A stretch of 64,000 bases of DNA from Erythrobacter sp. GTDB taxonomy: Bacteria; Pseudomonadota; Alphaproteobacteria; Sphingomonadales; Sphingomonadaceae. The stretch covers positions 1 to 64,000 of the forward strand of contig PNKW01000006.1 of NCBI GenBank assembly GCA_013822695.1. Reading direction: 5' to 3'. Of this stretch, positions 41,079-50,289 are shown piece after piece. Within the stretch, counting starts at the first letter, position 1. Each line of letters begins with the position of its first letter. A program made the position numbers and the translations under genes. Below the pieces are notes generated by a model, which did no database searches, was not told where the DNA came from, and was given only the letters and a program-made list of their open reading frames with translations.

Positions 41079-41987
41079 TTATGCCGCGCGGGCGACCGCC
41101 GAGGGGAGATCCCGCCCCAGGACTTCCGCAAACCACTTGTTGGCGGCGATTGCCGCGCCCAAATCGATGCCCGCATCCACGCCGGAACGCTGCATCATGT
41201 AGACGAGATCCTCGGTCGCGATGTTGCCCGTCGCGCGCGGGGCGAAGGGGCAGCCGCCGAGCCCGCCCAATGAGGCGTCGAAGATGCGCACGCCCGCCTT
41301 GTAAGCTTCCCAAGCATTGGCGATGCCGGTGCCGCGGGTGTTATGGAAATGCGCACGCATCGGTATCCGCCCTGCGAGCAATCCGCCGAGCTTGCCGAAC
41401 AATTCGCCTGCCTCCCAAGGCGTGCCGACGCCGATGGTATCGGCGAGCGCGATTTCCTCCGGCGCCTCTTCGGCAATGGCCTCGGCGATGGCGAGCACGG
41501 TGTTGTGCTTCACCTCGCCCTCGAACGGGCAGCCGAAGGCGGCGCTGATGGTGACCTGTGCGCGGATTCCTTCGGCGCGGGCGAAGCGCAGCATTTCGCG
41601 GGTTTCGGCGATTCCTTGTTCGATGGTCTGGCCCTGATTCTTCTGCCCGAAGGTGTCGCTGGCGACCACGACGCAGCCGATCTGATCGACCCCGCGTGCG
41701 CCGCCCTCGCGGGTCGCCAACGCACGCAATACGCCGCGCTTGTTCAGGACAAGGCCGACATAAGTGCAGTCGGCGCGATCCGGCAGCCCCGCGATCACGG
41801 CTTCGGCGTCGGCCATCTGCGGCACGCGCGCGGGGTGGACGAAGCTCGCGACTTCCAGCCGCCGCGCGCCAAAGCCGATCATGCGGGCGATCAATTCGTT
41901 CTTGGTCGCGGTCGCAATGATATCCGGCTCGTTCTGCAAGCCGTCGCGCGGGCCTACCTCGACCAGTTCGATTGTGCCGCCTGACAT
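41079..41987 (-). CDS. Hydroxymethylglutaryl-CoA lyase family protein
   Basis: IELVEVGPRDGLQNEPDIIATATKNELI; EIALADTIGVGTPWEAGELF; AHFHNTRGTGIANAW; LGGLGGCPFAP. Confidence 0.9.
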   Translation of the reverse strand: MSGGTIELVEVGPRDGLQNEPDIIATATKNELIARMIGFGARRLEVASFVHPARVPQMADAEAVIAGLPDRADCTYVGLVLNKRGVLRALATREGGARGVDQIGCVVVASDTFGQKNQGQTIEQGIAETREMLRFARAEGIRAQVTISAAFGCPFEGEVKHNTVLAIAEAIAEEAPEEIALADTIGVGTPWEAGELFGKLGGLLAGRIPMRAHFHNTRGTGIANAWEAYKAGVRIFDASLGGLGGCPFAPRATGNIATEDLVYMMQRSGVDAGIDLGAAIAANKWFAEVLGRDLPSAVARAA

Positions 41988-42037
41988 CGTGAATCGCCTG
42001 TTGCTGCTGCCTGAGCTCGGGAGGGTGAATTACCCGG

Positions 42038-42049
42038 TTTGTATACAAT
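42038..42049. promoter_or_regulatory. Palindromic GntR operator candidate 1, TTTGTATACAAT
   Basis: Contains perfect 10-bp palindrome TTGTATACAA (42039-42048), about 52 bp upstream of the minus-strand HMG-CoA lyase start. Confidence 0.65.
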
Positions 42050-42106
42050 TGCAATCATGCTTGGTGCGATGAAAGATGCAGGAACCGCAACGTGGCAAGA
42101 GCGTTA

Positions 42107-42790
42107 TTAGGGCTCGCTGCCGTCCCGATCATTCGCTGGCTCATCGGCTTTCGGACCGACTGCGCGGGCAAAAGTGTGGAAAGCGCGGCGCAGGTGGCTG
42201 CCCATCACCGCGCGCGCCCAATCGCTATCGCGTGCGGCGAAGGCTGCGACCAGCTCGTCGTGATCGCGCGCCGATTGGCGCAAGTCGCTCTGCGAATAGA
42301 TGCGTGCGGTGCGCAGCACCACCGGCGCCTCCACCAGCCGTGCGAGCAACTGCCCCAGCCGCGGCGAGTGCGCTGCATCGATGATCGCCTCGTGGAAGGC
42401 GCGGTTGGCCTCAAGGAATCGCGCCACATCGGGCGGGCTCTGTTCGACCGCCGCAGTGAGATCGCGGTTGAGCGCCTCCAGCGCGGCAATCTGCTCTCGG
42501 GAAAGGCGCTTGGCTGCACGCTCTGCGGCGTGACATTCGAGCATCTGGCGCAGCACGAACATCTCCTCGATGTCGTCGCGACTCCAGTCGGCAACGAACA
42601 GCCGCTTGGTGTCGGAGCGCACCAGCAGCAGCTCGTCCTCCAGCCGCCGCACCGCCTCGCGCACCGGGGTGCGGCTGACCCCGGTGATCTGTGCGAGCTG
42701 GTCTTCGGTGAGCTGTTCGCCCGCCGCCACCGACCCGCTCAGCACATGCGCGCGGATCGCTGCATAGGCGTGTTCGGAGGCGCGGCTCAT
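42107..42790 (-). CDS. GntR family regulator (FCD-type)
   Basis: AIRAHVLSGSVAAGEQLTEDQLAQITGVSRTPVREAVRRLEDELLL; start ATG 42790. Confidence 0.9.
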   Translation of the reverse strand: MSRASEHAYAAIRAHVLSGSVAAGEQLTEDQLAQITGVSRTPVREAVRRLEDELLLVRSDTKRLFVADWSRDDIEEMFVLRQMLECHAAERAAKRLSREQIAALEALNRDLTAAVEQSPPDVARFLEANRAFHEAIIDAAHSPRLGQLLARLVEAPVVLRTARIYSQSDLRQSARDHDELVAAFAARDSDWARAVMGSHLRRAFHTFARAVGPKADEPANDRDGSEP

Positions 42791-42943
42791 GGGTGCAATG
42801 CCTGTGCGGCGGGCAAGAGAGGGCTTTCGTCCATGGGCTTCCTTGTGCGGCCTGGGCTCCCGGCCCGCAAGCCTGTGAGGTGACAAAAACACACTCCGGG
42901 CGCCCTTGTCGCAACATTTGTGTAAAATGCTTGACGAGCGCGA

Positions 42944-42955
42944 TTTGTATACAAT
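42944..42955. promoter_or_regulatory. Palindromic GntR operator candidate 2, TTTGTATACAAT
   Basis: Identical 12-mer to site 1; about 33 bp upstream of the plus-strand operon start at 42988. Confidence 0.65.
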
Positions 42956-42987
42956 AACCACACATCCCTAGGCAACTGGGGAGTGCC

Positions 42988-43731
42988 GTGAAGCGCATCA
43001 AGGTCATCGTGCCGATTGCAATGGACGAAGCTGGCGTCGCCAACCGGGCGCAGCAGCTTCCGGCCGATTTCGTGCGTCCCGGCTTTGCCCCCACCTTTGA
43101 GGCCGTGCGCTGGGGTGCGGCGCTTGGCGATTCCTACCACGACACGCTGCTGATGGACTGGACCGTGTTCCAGGCTGGCATCACCGCTGAGGAGGAAGGC
43201 TATACCGGCGTGCTGATCGACACGGTCAGCGATTCCGGGCTGCGCCCGCTGCGTTCGGCGCTCAACATCCCGGTCGTCGGTCCAGGCGAGGCGAGCTTTG
43301 CTGCGGCGATGATGCTCGGCAAGAAATTCAGCGTCATCACCATGTGGCCGCAGTGGTTCCCGCTTTACGAGAAGGTTCTGACCGATCACGGCTGGGGCCA
43401 CCGCTGCGCTTCTGTGCGCTCGATCGACACCCGCCCCGACGTCACCGAACTGCTCGAAGGCAAGGAAGAGGTGGTCTTCGCCAAGCTCAAGGCCGAGGCT
43501 CTGCGCGCCATCGAGGAGGATGGCGCGGACGTGATCGTGCTTGGCTCGACCACGATGCACCAGTCCGCCGCCTACCTGCAATCCGAACTGCCCGTGCCGG
43601 TGCTGAACCCCGGACAGGTCGCTTACAAGAACCTCGAAATGCTGATCGAATTGGGCCTGACCCACTCGAAAAAAGCCTTCCCCGCACCCGAAGTGCCCAA
43701 GCACGCCGATATCCGAAAGGGCTGGTACTGA
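42988..43731 (+). CDS. Aspartate/glutamate/hydantoin racemase superfamily protein lacking the canonical catalytic cysteines
   Basis: IPVVGPGEASFAAAMMLG and ADVIVLGSTTMHQ align to HyuE-type racemase motifs; expected Cys positions are Thr and Ser. Confidence 0.75.
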   Translation: MKRIKVIVPIAMDEAGVANRAQQLPADFVRPGFAPTFEAVRWGAALGDSYHDTLLMDWTVFQAGITAEEEGYTGVLIDTVSDSGLRPLRSALNIPVVGPGEASFAAAMMLGKKFSVITMWPQWFPLYEKVLTDHGWGHRCASVRSIDTRPDVTELLEGKEEVVFAKLKAEALRAIEEDGADVIVLGSTTMHQSAAYLQSELPVPVLNPGQVAYKNLEMLIELGLTHSKKAFPAPEVPKHADIRKGWY

Positions 43732-44162
43732 TGAGTGAATGGCAAGAGGGAGGCCCCGGCCAGACGCCGCTGCCCTATCCCTTCTACGTCGATATCGTCA
43801 CGAAGCGTTACTTCGACGGCGTCGATAACAAGATCATGGATCAGGTGCTTGACTGCTTCACGCCCGACGCGGTCCTGACCGAGGTCACCAGCAACACCGT
43901 GCATCAGGGGCGCGAGGCGATCCGGGCGATGTTCGTCAAGCTCTTCGCGGATTTCGAGAGCATCTGGCACGGCAATTTCGTCCACACCGCCGATCCCGAA
44001 ACCAACGCGGTCTGCTCGCAGTTCACCGTGCTGATCACCCCCAACGGGGGCGAGGAGTTGCGGTATGAAAACTGCAACCGCTTCTACCTGAAGGACCGCT
44101 TGTTCCACCGCGTCTATGTCTACATGTCGGGTGACAACCTGCTTAGGCAAGGGGACGCCTGA
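43731..44162 (+). CDS. SnoaL-like/NTF2-fold protein 1
   Basis: DIVTKRYFDGVDNKIMDQVLDCFTPDAVLTEV...GREAIRAMFVKLF...VYVYMSGDNLL; start ATG 43731 overlaps upstream stop. Confidence 0.75.
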   Translation: MSEWQEGGPGQTPLPYPFYVDIVTKRYFDGVDNKIMDQVLDCFTPDAVLTEVTSNTVHQGREAIRAMFVKLFADFESIWHGNFVHTADPETNAVCSQFTVLITPNGGEELRYENCNRFYLKDRLFHRVYVYMSGDNLLRQGDA

Positions 44163-44572
44163 TGCAGTACGAGCCCACCTTGTCGCGCGCCGAACTGATC
44201 GATTTCGCGCTGAACAAGTACTTCGCCCGCGTCGACGCCAAGGACCTCGAGGCCGCGCTCGCGTGCTTCCACGATACCGCGCTGTTCTGCGTGCAGACCG
44301 CCTTCACCCGCCATGCCGGGAAAGCCGAAATCCGCCGCATGTTCGAGGATTTCTTCGCGGCTTATAAAACCATCATCCACCGCGACTTCACCTGCACCGT
44401 GGACGCGGCGAACGGGCGCATCACGGCCTGCTTCACCGCCGAATTGCACGATCACGATGGCGGGATCACCCTGCTCACCAACACCAATTTCTGGCGCCTG
44501 CGCCCCGGACCCGAAGGCCCGAAGTTCCAGGAAGTCTGCGTCTACATGAGCGGGGCCAATCCGCTCGTCTGA
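44162..44572 (+). CDS. SnoaL-like/NTF2-fold protein 2 (tandem paralog)
   Basis: IDFALNKYFARVDAKDLEAALACFHDTALFCVQT...KAEIRRMFEDFF...VCVYMSGANPLV. Confidence 0.75.
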   Translation: MQYEPTLSRAELIDFALNKYFARVDAKDLEAALACFHDTALFCVQTAFTRHAGKAEIRRMFEDFFAAYKTIIHRDFTCTVDAANGRITACFTAELHDHDGGITLLTNTNFWRLRPGPEGPKFQEVCVYMSGANPLV

Positions 44573-44610
44573 TCCTTCATCCTCTCGATCCCTCTCAGGA
44601 GAGCCGCCTT

Positions 44611-47145
44611 ATGAATATCCGTCTCACTCTTGCCTCCGGCGCGGCTCTTGGCGCCATTGCGCTGTCCGCGCCTGCGATGGCGCAGGAGGCCCCCGACGCT
44701 GCGCCCGCGGCCGAAGAGGAGGGCGCGATCATCGTCACCGCGCGCCGCCAGTCGGAAACCCTGGCGGACGTGCCCGCATCGGTCACCGTGCTCACCGCCG
44801 AGACCCTCGCCAAATCGGGCGTGCAGCGCGCCGATGACTTCGTCCAGCTGACCCCGGGCGTCACCATCGTCACCGGCACAGCGGAAGCAGGCGACACCCA
44901 GATCAATATCCGCGGCATCAACGGCGCGCGCGACGCGGAAAGCTCGGTCGCGCTCGTGGTCGACGGGATCCTCAAGACCAACACTGCGCAATTGAACCAG
45001 AACCAGGGGACGCTGCGGCAGGTCGAAATCCTCAAGGGCCCGCAGGGCGCGCTCTATGGCCGCAACGCGGCTGCGGGTGCTATCGTGCTTCAGACCCTGA
45101 AGCCCAGCGACACGCTGGAAGGCGGCGTGCTGGTGCGCGCGGCTGAGGACAACACCTACCTCGCCAACGCCTATATCTCGGCCCCGGTGGGCGAGAATGC
45201 GGGGCTGGTGCTGTCGGGCAATTACTCCACCACCGACGGCTTCTTCCGCAACCGCTTCCTCGCCGATCCGAACACGGTCGACGATCAGGAAGTGTGGGGC
45301 ATCGACGGGCGTTTCGTCGCGCAGCTTGGCCCTGACACCGAGATCGACCTGAAGGCGCGCTATGCCGACCTCACCGGCGCCTCGATCGCCTTCAACGCCG
45401 CCTTCCACCTGCCCAACTTCGCAGCCGTCGACCCCGCGTTCTTCGAGGACGTCAATGATCACCCCTTCGACTTCTATTCCAACATCCGCCCGACCAACGA
45501 CCAGACCACCTTCGAGGCGTCTGCCAAGATCGAGCACAAGTTCGAAAGCGCGACGCTGACCGCGTGGCTGCTCTACAGCGATGTCCAGCAGTCGCTGACC
45601 GCCGACGGCACCTCGGCCGATTTCGCGCGCTTCACCTTCCCGGGCGCGACACCTGCCTCGGTCGCGGCGGCCAATGCCTGCGCGGCGAGCACCACCGCGC
45701 TGACGGGCTTTCCTCTGAATCCGCCGACCTTCATCGGGGCGAGCCCGATCCCCTTCATCTTCAACCCCGCCAGCGGATCGACCTTTGGCCCCTATAGCCC
45801 GACGACCTGCGACGGCACCCAGTTCCAGATCCGCAATCAGGAAGACATCAGCGGCGAAATCCGCCTCGCTTCCAACGGGGACGGGCCGGTGAACTGGCAG
45901 GTGGGGGCCTATTACCTCCACATCGACCGCGAGGTCGGGGTGAGCCTCGGCGCGGATCTCGGGCAGGGGGTTATCCGCCAGCTCTTCAATGCGCCGGATT
46001 CGACCAACCCCACCACCCAGCTCTACAACGACGCCTTCTCGACCGACGTTTACGCGGTGTTCGGATCTCTCGAGGCTGACCTGACCGACCGGCTCAACAT
46101 CAGCGTCGCGGGCCGTTACGACATCGAGGACCGCAATGTCGCAAGCCTCGTGCCGGCAGTGTTCGATCCCTTCACCGGAGGGCCGATCAACCCCGGCCAG
46201 GCGGTGGTGGGCGGCGTGGTCCAGCCGATCGCCCCGCAATCGGAAACCTTCCGCCAGTTCCAGCCCAAGATCTCGCTGCGCTACGAGTTGACCCCGGACA
46301 TCAATCTCTACGGCAACTGGGGGATCGGCTTCAAATCGGGGGGCTTCAACAACCAGGGCTCGGCCGCGATCGTCGATCAGGCGTTCAACCAGTTCATCGG
46401 CACCAACGTCCAGATTGACGATCAATACCGCAAGGAAACCTCGAGCGCCTTCGAGGCAGGGATCAAGGGCACACTGCTGGACGGCGCTGTGACGTTTGAC
46501 CTTGCGGGCTATTACACCACCATCGACGACATGCAGTTCTTCGAGTTCTTCGTCGGCGGGTTCGGCCTCCTGCGCGTGGTCTCGAACATCGACGAGGTCG
46601 AGGTTTACGGGGGCGAGCTCAACCTCAGCGTCGAACCGATAAAGGGCTGGACGATCTACGGTTCGGGCAACGTCACCGAGAGCGAGATCAAGGCCAATGC
46701 CTCGCGGCCCGTGACGGTGGGCAACAAGTCGCCCTACACCGCCGATTACACCATCAACCTTGGCACCCAGATCGATCTGCCTGTGACGGGCAGCATCGAT
46801 TTCGTCACGCGCGCCGATTACCGCATCACCGGGCCGACGTGGTTCCACACCTTGCAGGACGACACCAACCCGACGCTGTTCAGCGGCCTTCTGCCGGGCT
46901 CGGCGCTGGCTTTGCCGGCCTTCGTGGGCGATGCCGACTACTCGATCTCGCGGCGCGACACCTTCGCGGTGATGGACCTGCGCATCGGGGTCGAGGGCCA
47001 AAACTGGTCGGTCACCGCCTATGCCGAGAACCTGTTCAACGAGAAGTATCTGAACGAGGTCATCACCGCTGTGGAATTCGGCGGCTCGTTTATTTCGCCG
47101 GGGGGTCGCCAGCGCTTCGGGGTTGAGCTAGGCTACAAGTTCTGA
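44611..47145 (+). CDS. TonB-dependent receptor
   Basis: Signal peptide; IIVTARRQSETLADVPASVTVLTAETL; LKGPQGALYGRNAAAGAI; C-terminal QRFGVELGYKF. Confidence 0.93.
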   Translation: MNIRLTLASGAALGAIALSAPAMAQEAPDAAPAAEEEGAIIVTARRQSETLADVPASVTVLTAETLAKSGVQRADDFVQLTPGVTIVTGTAEAGDTQINIRGINGARDAESSVALVVDGILKTNTAQLNQNQGTLRQVEILKGPQGALYGRNAAAGAIVLQTLKPSDTLEGGVLVRAAEDNTYLANAYISAPVGENAGLVLSGNYSTTDGFFRNRFLADPNTVDDQEVWGIDGRFVAQLGPDTEIDLKARYADLTGASIAFNAAFHLPNFAAVDPAFFEDVNDHPFDFYSNIRPTNDQTTFEASAKIEHKFESATLTAWLLYSDVQQSLTADGTSADFARFTFPGATPASVAAANACAASTTALTGFPLNPPTFIGASPIPFIFNPASGSTFGPYSPTTCDGTQFQIRNQEDISGEIRLASNGDGPVNWQVGAYYLHIDREVGVSLGADLGQGVIRQLFNAPDSTNPTTQLYNDAFSTDVYAVFGSLEADLTDRLNISVAGRYDIEDRNVASLVPAVFDPFTGGPINPGQAVVGGVVQPIAPQSETFRQFQPKISLRYELTPDINLYGNWGIGFKSGGFNNQGSAAIVDQAFNQFIGTNVQIDDQYRKETSSAFEAGIKGTLLDGAVTFDLAGYYTTIDDMQFFEFFVGGFGLLRVVSNIDEVEVYGGELNLSVEPIKGWTIYGSGNVTESEIKANASRPVTVGNKSPYTADYTINLGTQIDLPVTGSIDFVTRADYRITGPTWFHTLQDDTNPTLFSGLLPGSALALPAFVGDADYSISRRDTFAVMDLRIGVEGQNWSVTAYAENLFNEKYLNEVITAVEFGGSFISPGGRQRFGVELGYKF

Positions 47146-47187
47146 TTCCCGGGCCTTTCGGGTCAGTTACGCGGGAACAGAGAACGG

Positions 47188-47231
47188 GAAAGCGCGTGGG
47201 GGCCTAAACCCGATATCCCCTGCGCGCTTTC
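47188..47231. terminator. Shared hairpin terminator between convergent genes
   Basis: GAAAGCGCG-T-GGGG ... CCCC-TG-CGCGCTTTC stem between the TonB receptor (+) and the beta-propeller gene (-). Confidence 0.7.
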
Positions 47232-48197
47232 TTACTTTGCAGCAGGCTTGCTCCACCATGACAGCGTCTGGTTGTCATGCGCCGAGGTCCACACGCCCTT
47301 CGGCGTCCAGCGCAGCGCGCCGCTGCCGACGCTAGGCCCCATGCGGGCGCGGATCTTGAGGCTTTGGGCGTCGATCACCACCATCGTCTGGTCCTCGGTG
47401 GTGCGCAGCCATACCGCCCCCGCGCCGGTGTCGATATCGCCCCACTTCAATTTGGGTCCGATCTTGGTGCGGCCCAGCACTTCGAGCTTCGCCGGATCGA
47501 CCTTGGCGACCGTACCGTCGCCCTGTTCCTGCACCCACACCGCGCCTTCTCCGGCCGCAAGGAAGCCGGGGGTGTTGCCCATCGTGACCTTGCCGGTGAC
47601 GGTGTTGGTGGCGGGATCAATCCGCTCCAATGAGCTGCCCTCGCTCGACACCGCCCAGACCGCGTCGAACCCGAAGGCGAGATACCACGTCTCTGCGGTC
47701 ACCGGGATGGTCGCGATCACGGTGTTGGTGGCCGGATCGATCCGCGCGACCTTGCCTGCGGGGTCGGACGGCACCCACACCGATCCTGCGCCCGCAACCA
47801 CATTGGTCTCACCCTTGGGATTGCCCAGGCCGGTGGCGATCTTCGCCTCGACCTGAGCCGTCGCAAGGTTGATGCGGTAGACATCGCCGTCCTTGCAATT
47901 GGCGACCCACAGCGACCCTGCCGCCGTGGTCATCGCGCCGCAGGGGCGCGGCACCGGGGTCGAGGCGGCGAGCCCTGCGGGCGTCCACTTCTCGACCCGC
48001 CCGTCATTCGTCACCCACACGGCATCGCCATCGATCGCCATGAAGTCGGCAAAGCCGGGCACCTTCATCGCGTTCTCGGTGAGGTCGGGCGCAGGTCCGA
48101 CCGCATCGTTCGGCGGCGGGCCGTCATCGGCGCAGGCAGAGGTGGCAAGGCTCGCAGCGACAAGAGCGGCAAGCGGGCGGATGGCGTCTTTTTTCAT
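47232..48197 (-). CDS. Secreted beta-propeller (YVTN/YncE-like) protein
   Basis: Signal/lipobox-like MKKDAIRPLAALVAASLATSACADD; repeated GxVWV...RIDPATNTV units. Confidence 0.8.
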   Translation of the reverse strand: MKKDAIRPLAALVAASLATSACADDGPPPNDAVGPAPDLTENAMKVPGFADFMAIDGDAVWVTNDGRVEKWTPAGLAASTPVPRPCGAMTTAAGSLWVANCKDGDVYRINLATAQVEAKIATGLGNPKGETNVVAGAGSVWVPSDPAGKVARIDPATNTVIATIPVTAETWYLAFGFDAVWAVSSEGSSLERIDPATNTVTGKVTMGNTPGFLAAGEGAVWVQEQGDGTVAKVDPAKLEVLGRTKIGPKLKWGDIDTGAGAVWLRTTEDQTMVVIDAQSLKIRARMGPSVGSGALRWTPKGVWTSAHDNQTLSWWSKPAAK

Positions 48198-48288
48198 GAC
48201 TGATCGGCCTCCATGCGAGGGCAGGGGAGGGAGAGGAGCGCCCGTCAGAAGGGCACAATGCCTGCCATCGTGGAACCAATTTCACCCA

Positions 48289-48314
48289 TATTACGTTTCC
48301 AATCAATCGTAATA
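48289..48314. promoter_or_regulatory. Operator candidate 1 of the NikR-like regulator, TATTACG-N12-CGTAATA
   Basis: TATTACGTTTCCAATCAATCGTAATA, perfect 7-bp half-sites, between divergent genes 47232-48197 and 48378-49466. Confidence 0.65.
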
Positions 48315-48377
48315 ATTCATGGTGGACAAACGCCCCGAAGGCGCGGATGTTCGCAGGCGCAACATAGGGGACGAATC

Positions 48378-49466
48378 ATGCTCCACCACCTCTCCCGGGC
48401 AGCCCGCTTCCTCCTCCTCGGCCTCGCCGCTCTGCTGGTCACAGCGTGTTCCGGCGGCGAAGAGGAAGCGTCGACGCCCAAGACCGAATTCAATATCGGC
48501 TGGTCGATCTACGCCGGGTGGATGCCCTGGCCCTATGCCGAGCAGGCCGGGATCGTGAAGAAGTGGGGCGACAAATACGGGATCACGATCAAGTTCGTGC
48601 AGGTCAACGACTATATCGAGAGCGTGAACCAGTACACCGCGGGCAAGCTGGATGGGGTGACGGTCGCCAACATGGACGCGCTGACGATCCCCGCGGCAGG
48701 CGGCAAGGATACTAGCGCGATCATCCTCGGCGACTATTCCAATGGCAATGACGCTGTGCTGCTCAAGGGCGCGGACAATGTCGCTGGGATCAAGGGGCGG
48801 CAGGTCTATCTCGCCGAACTGTCGGTCTCGCACTACCCCCTCGCCCGCGCGCTCGAGACCAATGGCATGAAGCTGACCGATGTGAAGACGGTCAACACCT
48901 CGGATGCCGACATCGCTGCCGCCTTCTCAGCGCCGGAAGTCAACGCCGCGGTCGCCTGGAACCCGCAGGTCACCACCATGAAGGGCGTGGTGGGCACCCA
49001 GGCGGTGTTCACCTCGGCCGATATTCCGGGCGAAATCCTCGACCTGATGGTGGTCGACACCGCCACGCTCAAGGCCAATCCCAACCTCGGCAAGGCGCTC
49101 GCCGGGATCTGGTTCGAGACTCTGGCGCTGATGGTGCGGCAAGATGCGGAAGGGCGGGCCGCCCGCGCGGCGATGGCCAAGCTTTCGGGCACGACGCCGG
49201 AAGCCTTCGAGGGCCAGCTGGCCACCACCTTCCTCTATGCCGATCCCAAGGCGGCGGTGGCGGCGATGCAATCGGGCGACATCATCGCCAGCATGACCCG
49301 CGTGCGCGACTTCTCCTTCGCGCAAGGCCTGTTCGGGCAGGGCGCGCGCTCGGCCGAAGCGGTGGGGATGGCGTTTCCGGGCGGCAAGACACTGGGCGAC
49401 AAGGCGGCGATCACCTTGCGGTTTGACGATACCTTCATGAAGCTCGCTGCGGACGGAAAGCTCTGA
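48378..49466 (+). CDS. ABC transporter substrate-binding protein, urea-carboxylase-associated type
   Basis: Lipoprotein signal LLGLAALLVTACSGGEE; FNIGWSIYAGWMPWPYAEQAGIVKKWGDKYGI; context with permease, ATPase and urea carboxylase. Confidence 0.85.
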   Translation: MLHHLSRAARFLLLGLAALLVTACSGGEEEASTPKTEFNIGWSIYAGWMPWPYAEQAGIVKKWGDKYGITIKFVQVNDYIESVNQYTAGKLDGVTVANMDALTIPAAGGKDTSAIILGDYSNGNDAVLLKGADNVAGIKGRQVYLAELSVSHYPLARALETNGMKLTDVKTVNTSDADIAAAFSAPEVNAAVAWNPQVTTMKGVVGTQAVFTSADIPGEILDLMVVDTATLKANPNLGKALAGIWFETLALMVRQDAEGRAARAAMAKLSGTTPEAFEGQLATTFLYADPKAAVAAMQSGDIIASMTRVRDFSFAQGLFGQGARSAEAVGMAFPGGKTLGDKAAITLRFDDTFMKLAADGKL

Positions 49467-49470
49467 GTCT

Positions 49471-50286
49471 ATGCGCTGGGTGACCGCCTCGCCGGCCCGC
49501 CGGGGCGCGTTGCTGCTGGGCGCAGCCCCGCTGCTGGCGCTGGCGCTCGGCTATGTCATCGCCGCCGCCGCGCGCCATGCCGATAACCCCGCCGACAAGA
49601 TCCTGCCGCTCCCCGGAGCGATGGCGGCGGCGATGGCGGGACTCCTGTTCGAGCCCGACCAGCTCTCGGGCCAATACCTGTTCTGGGCCGATACGATCGC
49701 GAGCCTGTGGCGGCTCGGCGCGGGGCTGGGGATCGCGACGCTCAGCGCGCTGCTGGTCGGCCTGATGCTGGGCGCACTGCCGCCGGTCAGAAGCACCTTC
49801 GGGCCGCTGGTCACCGGAATCGCGGTGATCCCGCCGGTTGCGCTGCTCCCGATCCTGTTCATCGTCTTCGGCCTTGGCGAGACCGCCAAGGTGGCGCTGA
49901 TCGTCATCGGTGTAGCGCCCTTCATGATCCGCGATGTCGCGGGCCACATCGGTGCCTTGCCGCGCGAACAGGTGGTCAAGGCGCTGACGCTCGGTGCGAA
50001 CTCGTGGGGCGTGATCCTGCGCGTCGCGCTGCCGCAGGCGCTGCCCCGGCTGTTTGAGGGTCTGCGCCTCTCGCTCGGCCCGGCATGGGTGTTCCTGATC
50101 TCGGCCGAAGCGATCGCGGCGGACGTTGGCCTCGGCTACCGCATCTTCCTCGTGCGCCGCTTTCTCGCGATGGACGTGATCATCCCCTACGTAGCGTGGA
50201 TTGCGCTGCTGGCGGTGGTGATGGACCTCGCGCTCTCCCGCGGCAGCCGGCGGCTGTTTGGCTGGGCCCACATGGGGGCGCGCTGA
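49471..50286 (+). CDS. ABC transporter permease (NitT/TauT/SsuC-like)
   Basis: Polytopic; IPPVALLPILFIVFGLGETAKVALIVIGVAPFMIRDV; EQVVKALTLGANSWGVILRVALPQALP. Confidence 0.9.
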   Translation: MRWVTASPARRGALLLGAAPLLALALGYVIAAAARHADNPADKILPLPGAMAAAMAGLLFEPDQLSGQYLFWADTIASLWRLGAGLGIATLSALLVGLMLGALPPVRSTFGPLVTGIAVIPPVALLPILFIVFGLGETAKVALIVIGVAPFMIRDVAGHIGALPREQVVKALTLGANSWGVILRVALPQALPRLFEGLRLSLGPAWVFLISAEAIAADVGLGYRIFLVRRFLAMDVIIPYVAWIALLAVVMDLALSRGSRRLFGWAHMGAR

Positions 50287-50289
50287 GCC

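Noticed and set aside
44542-47001. 819-aa minus-strand ORF opposite the TonB receptor
   Set aside because: Antisense shadow of a clear TonB-dependent receptor; no motif support.
48240-48378. Possible guanidine (ykkC) riboswitch leader
   Set aside because: Consensus segments were not found by eye; only the TATTACG-N12-CGTAATA palindrome is evident.
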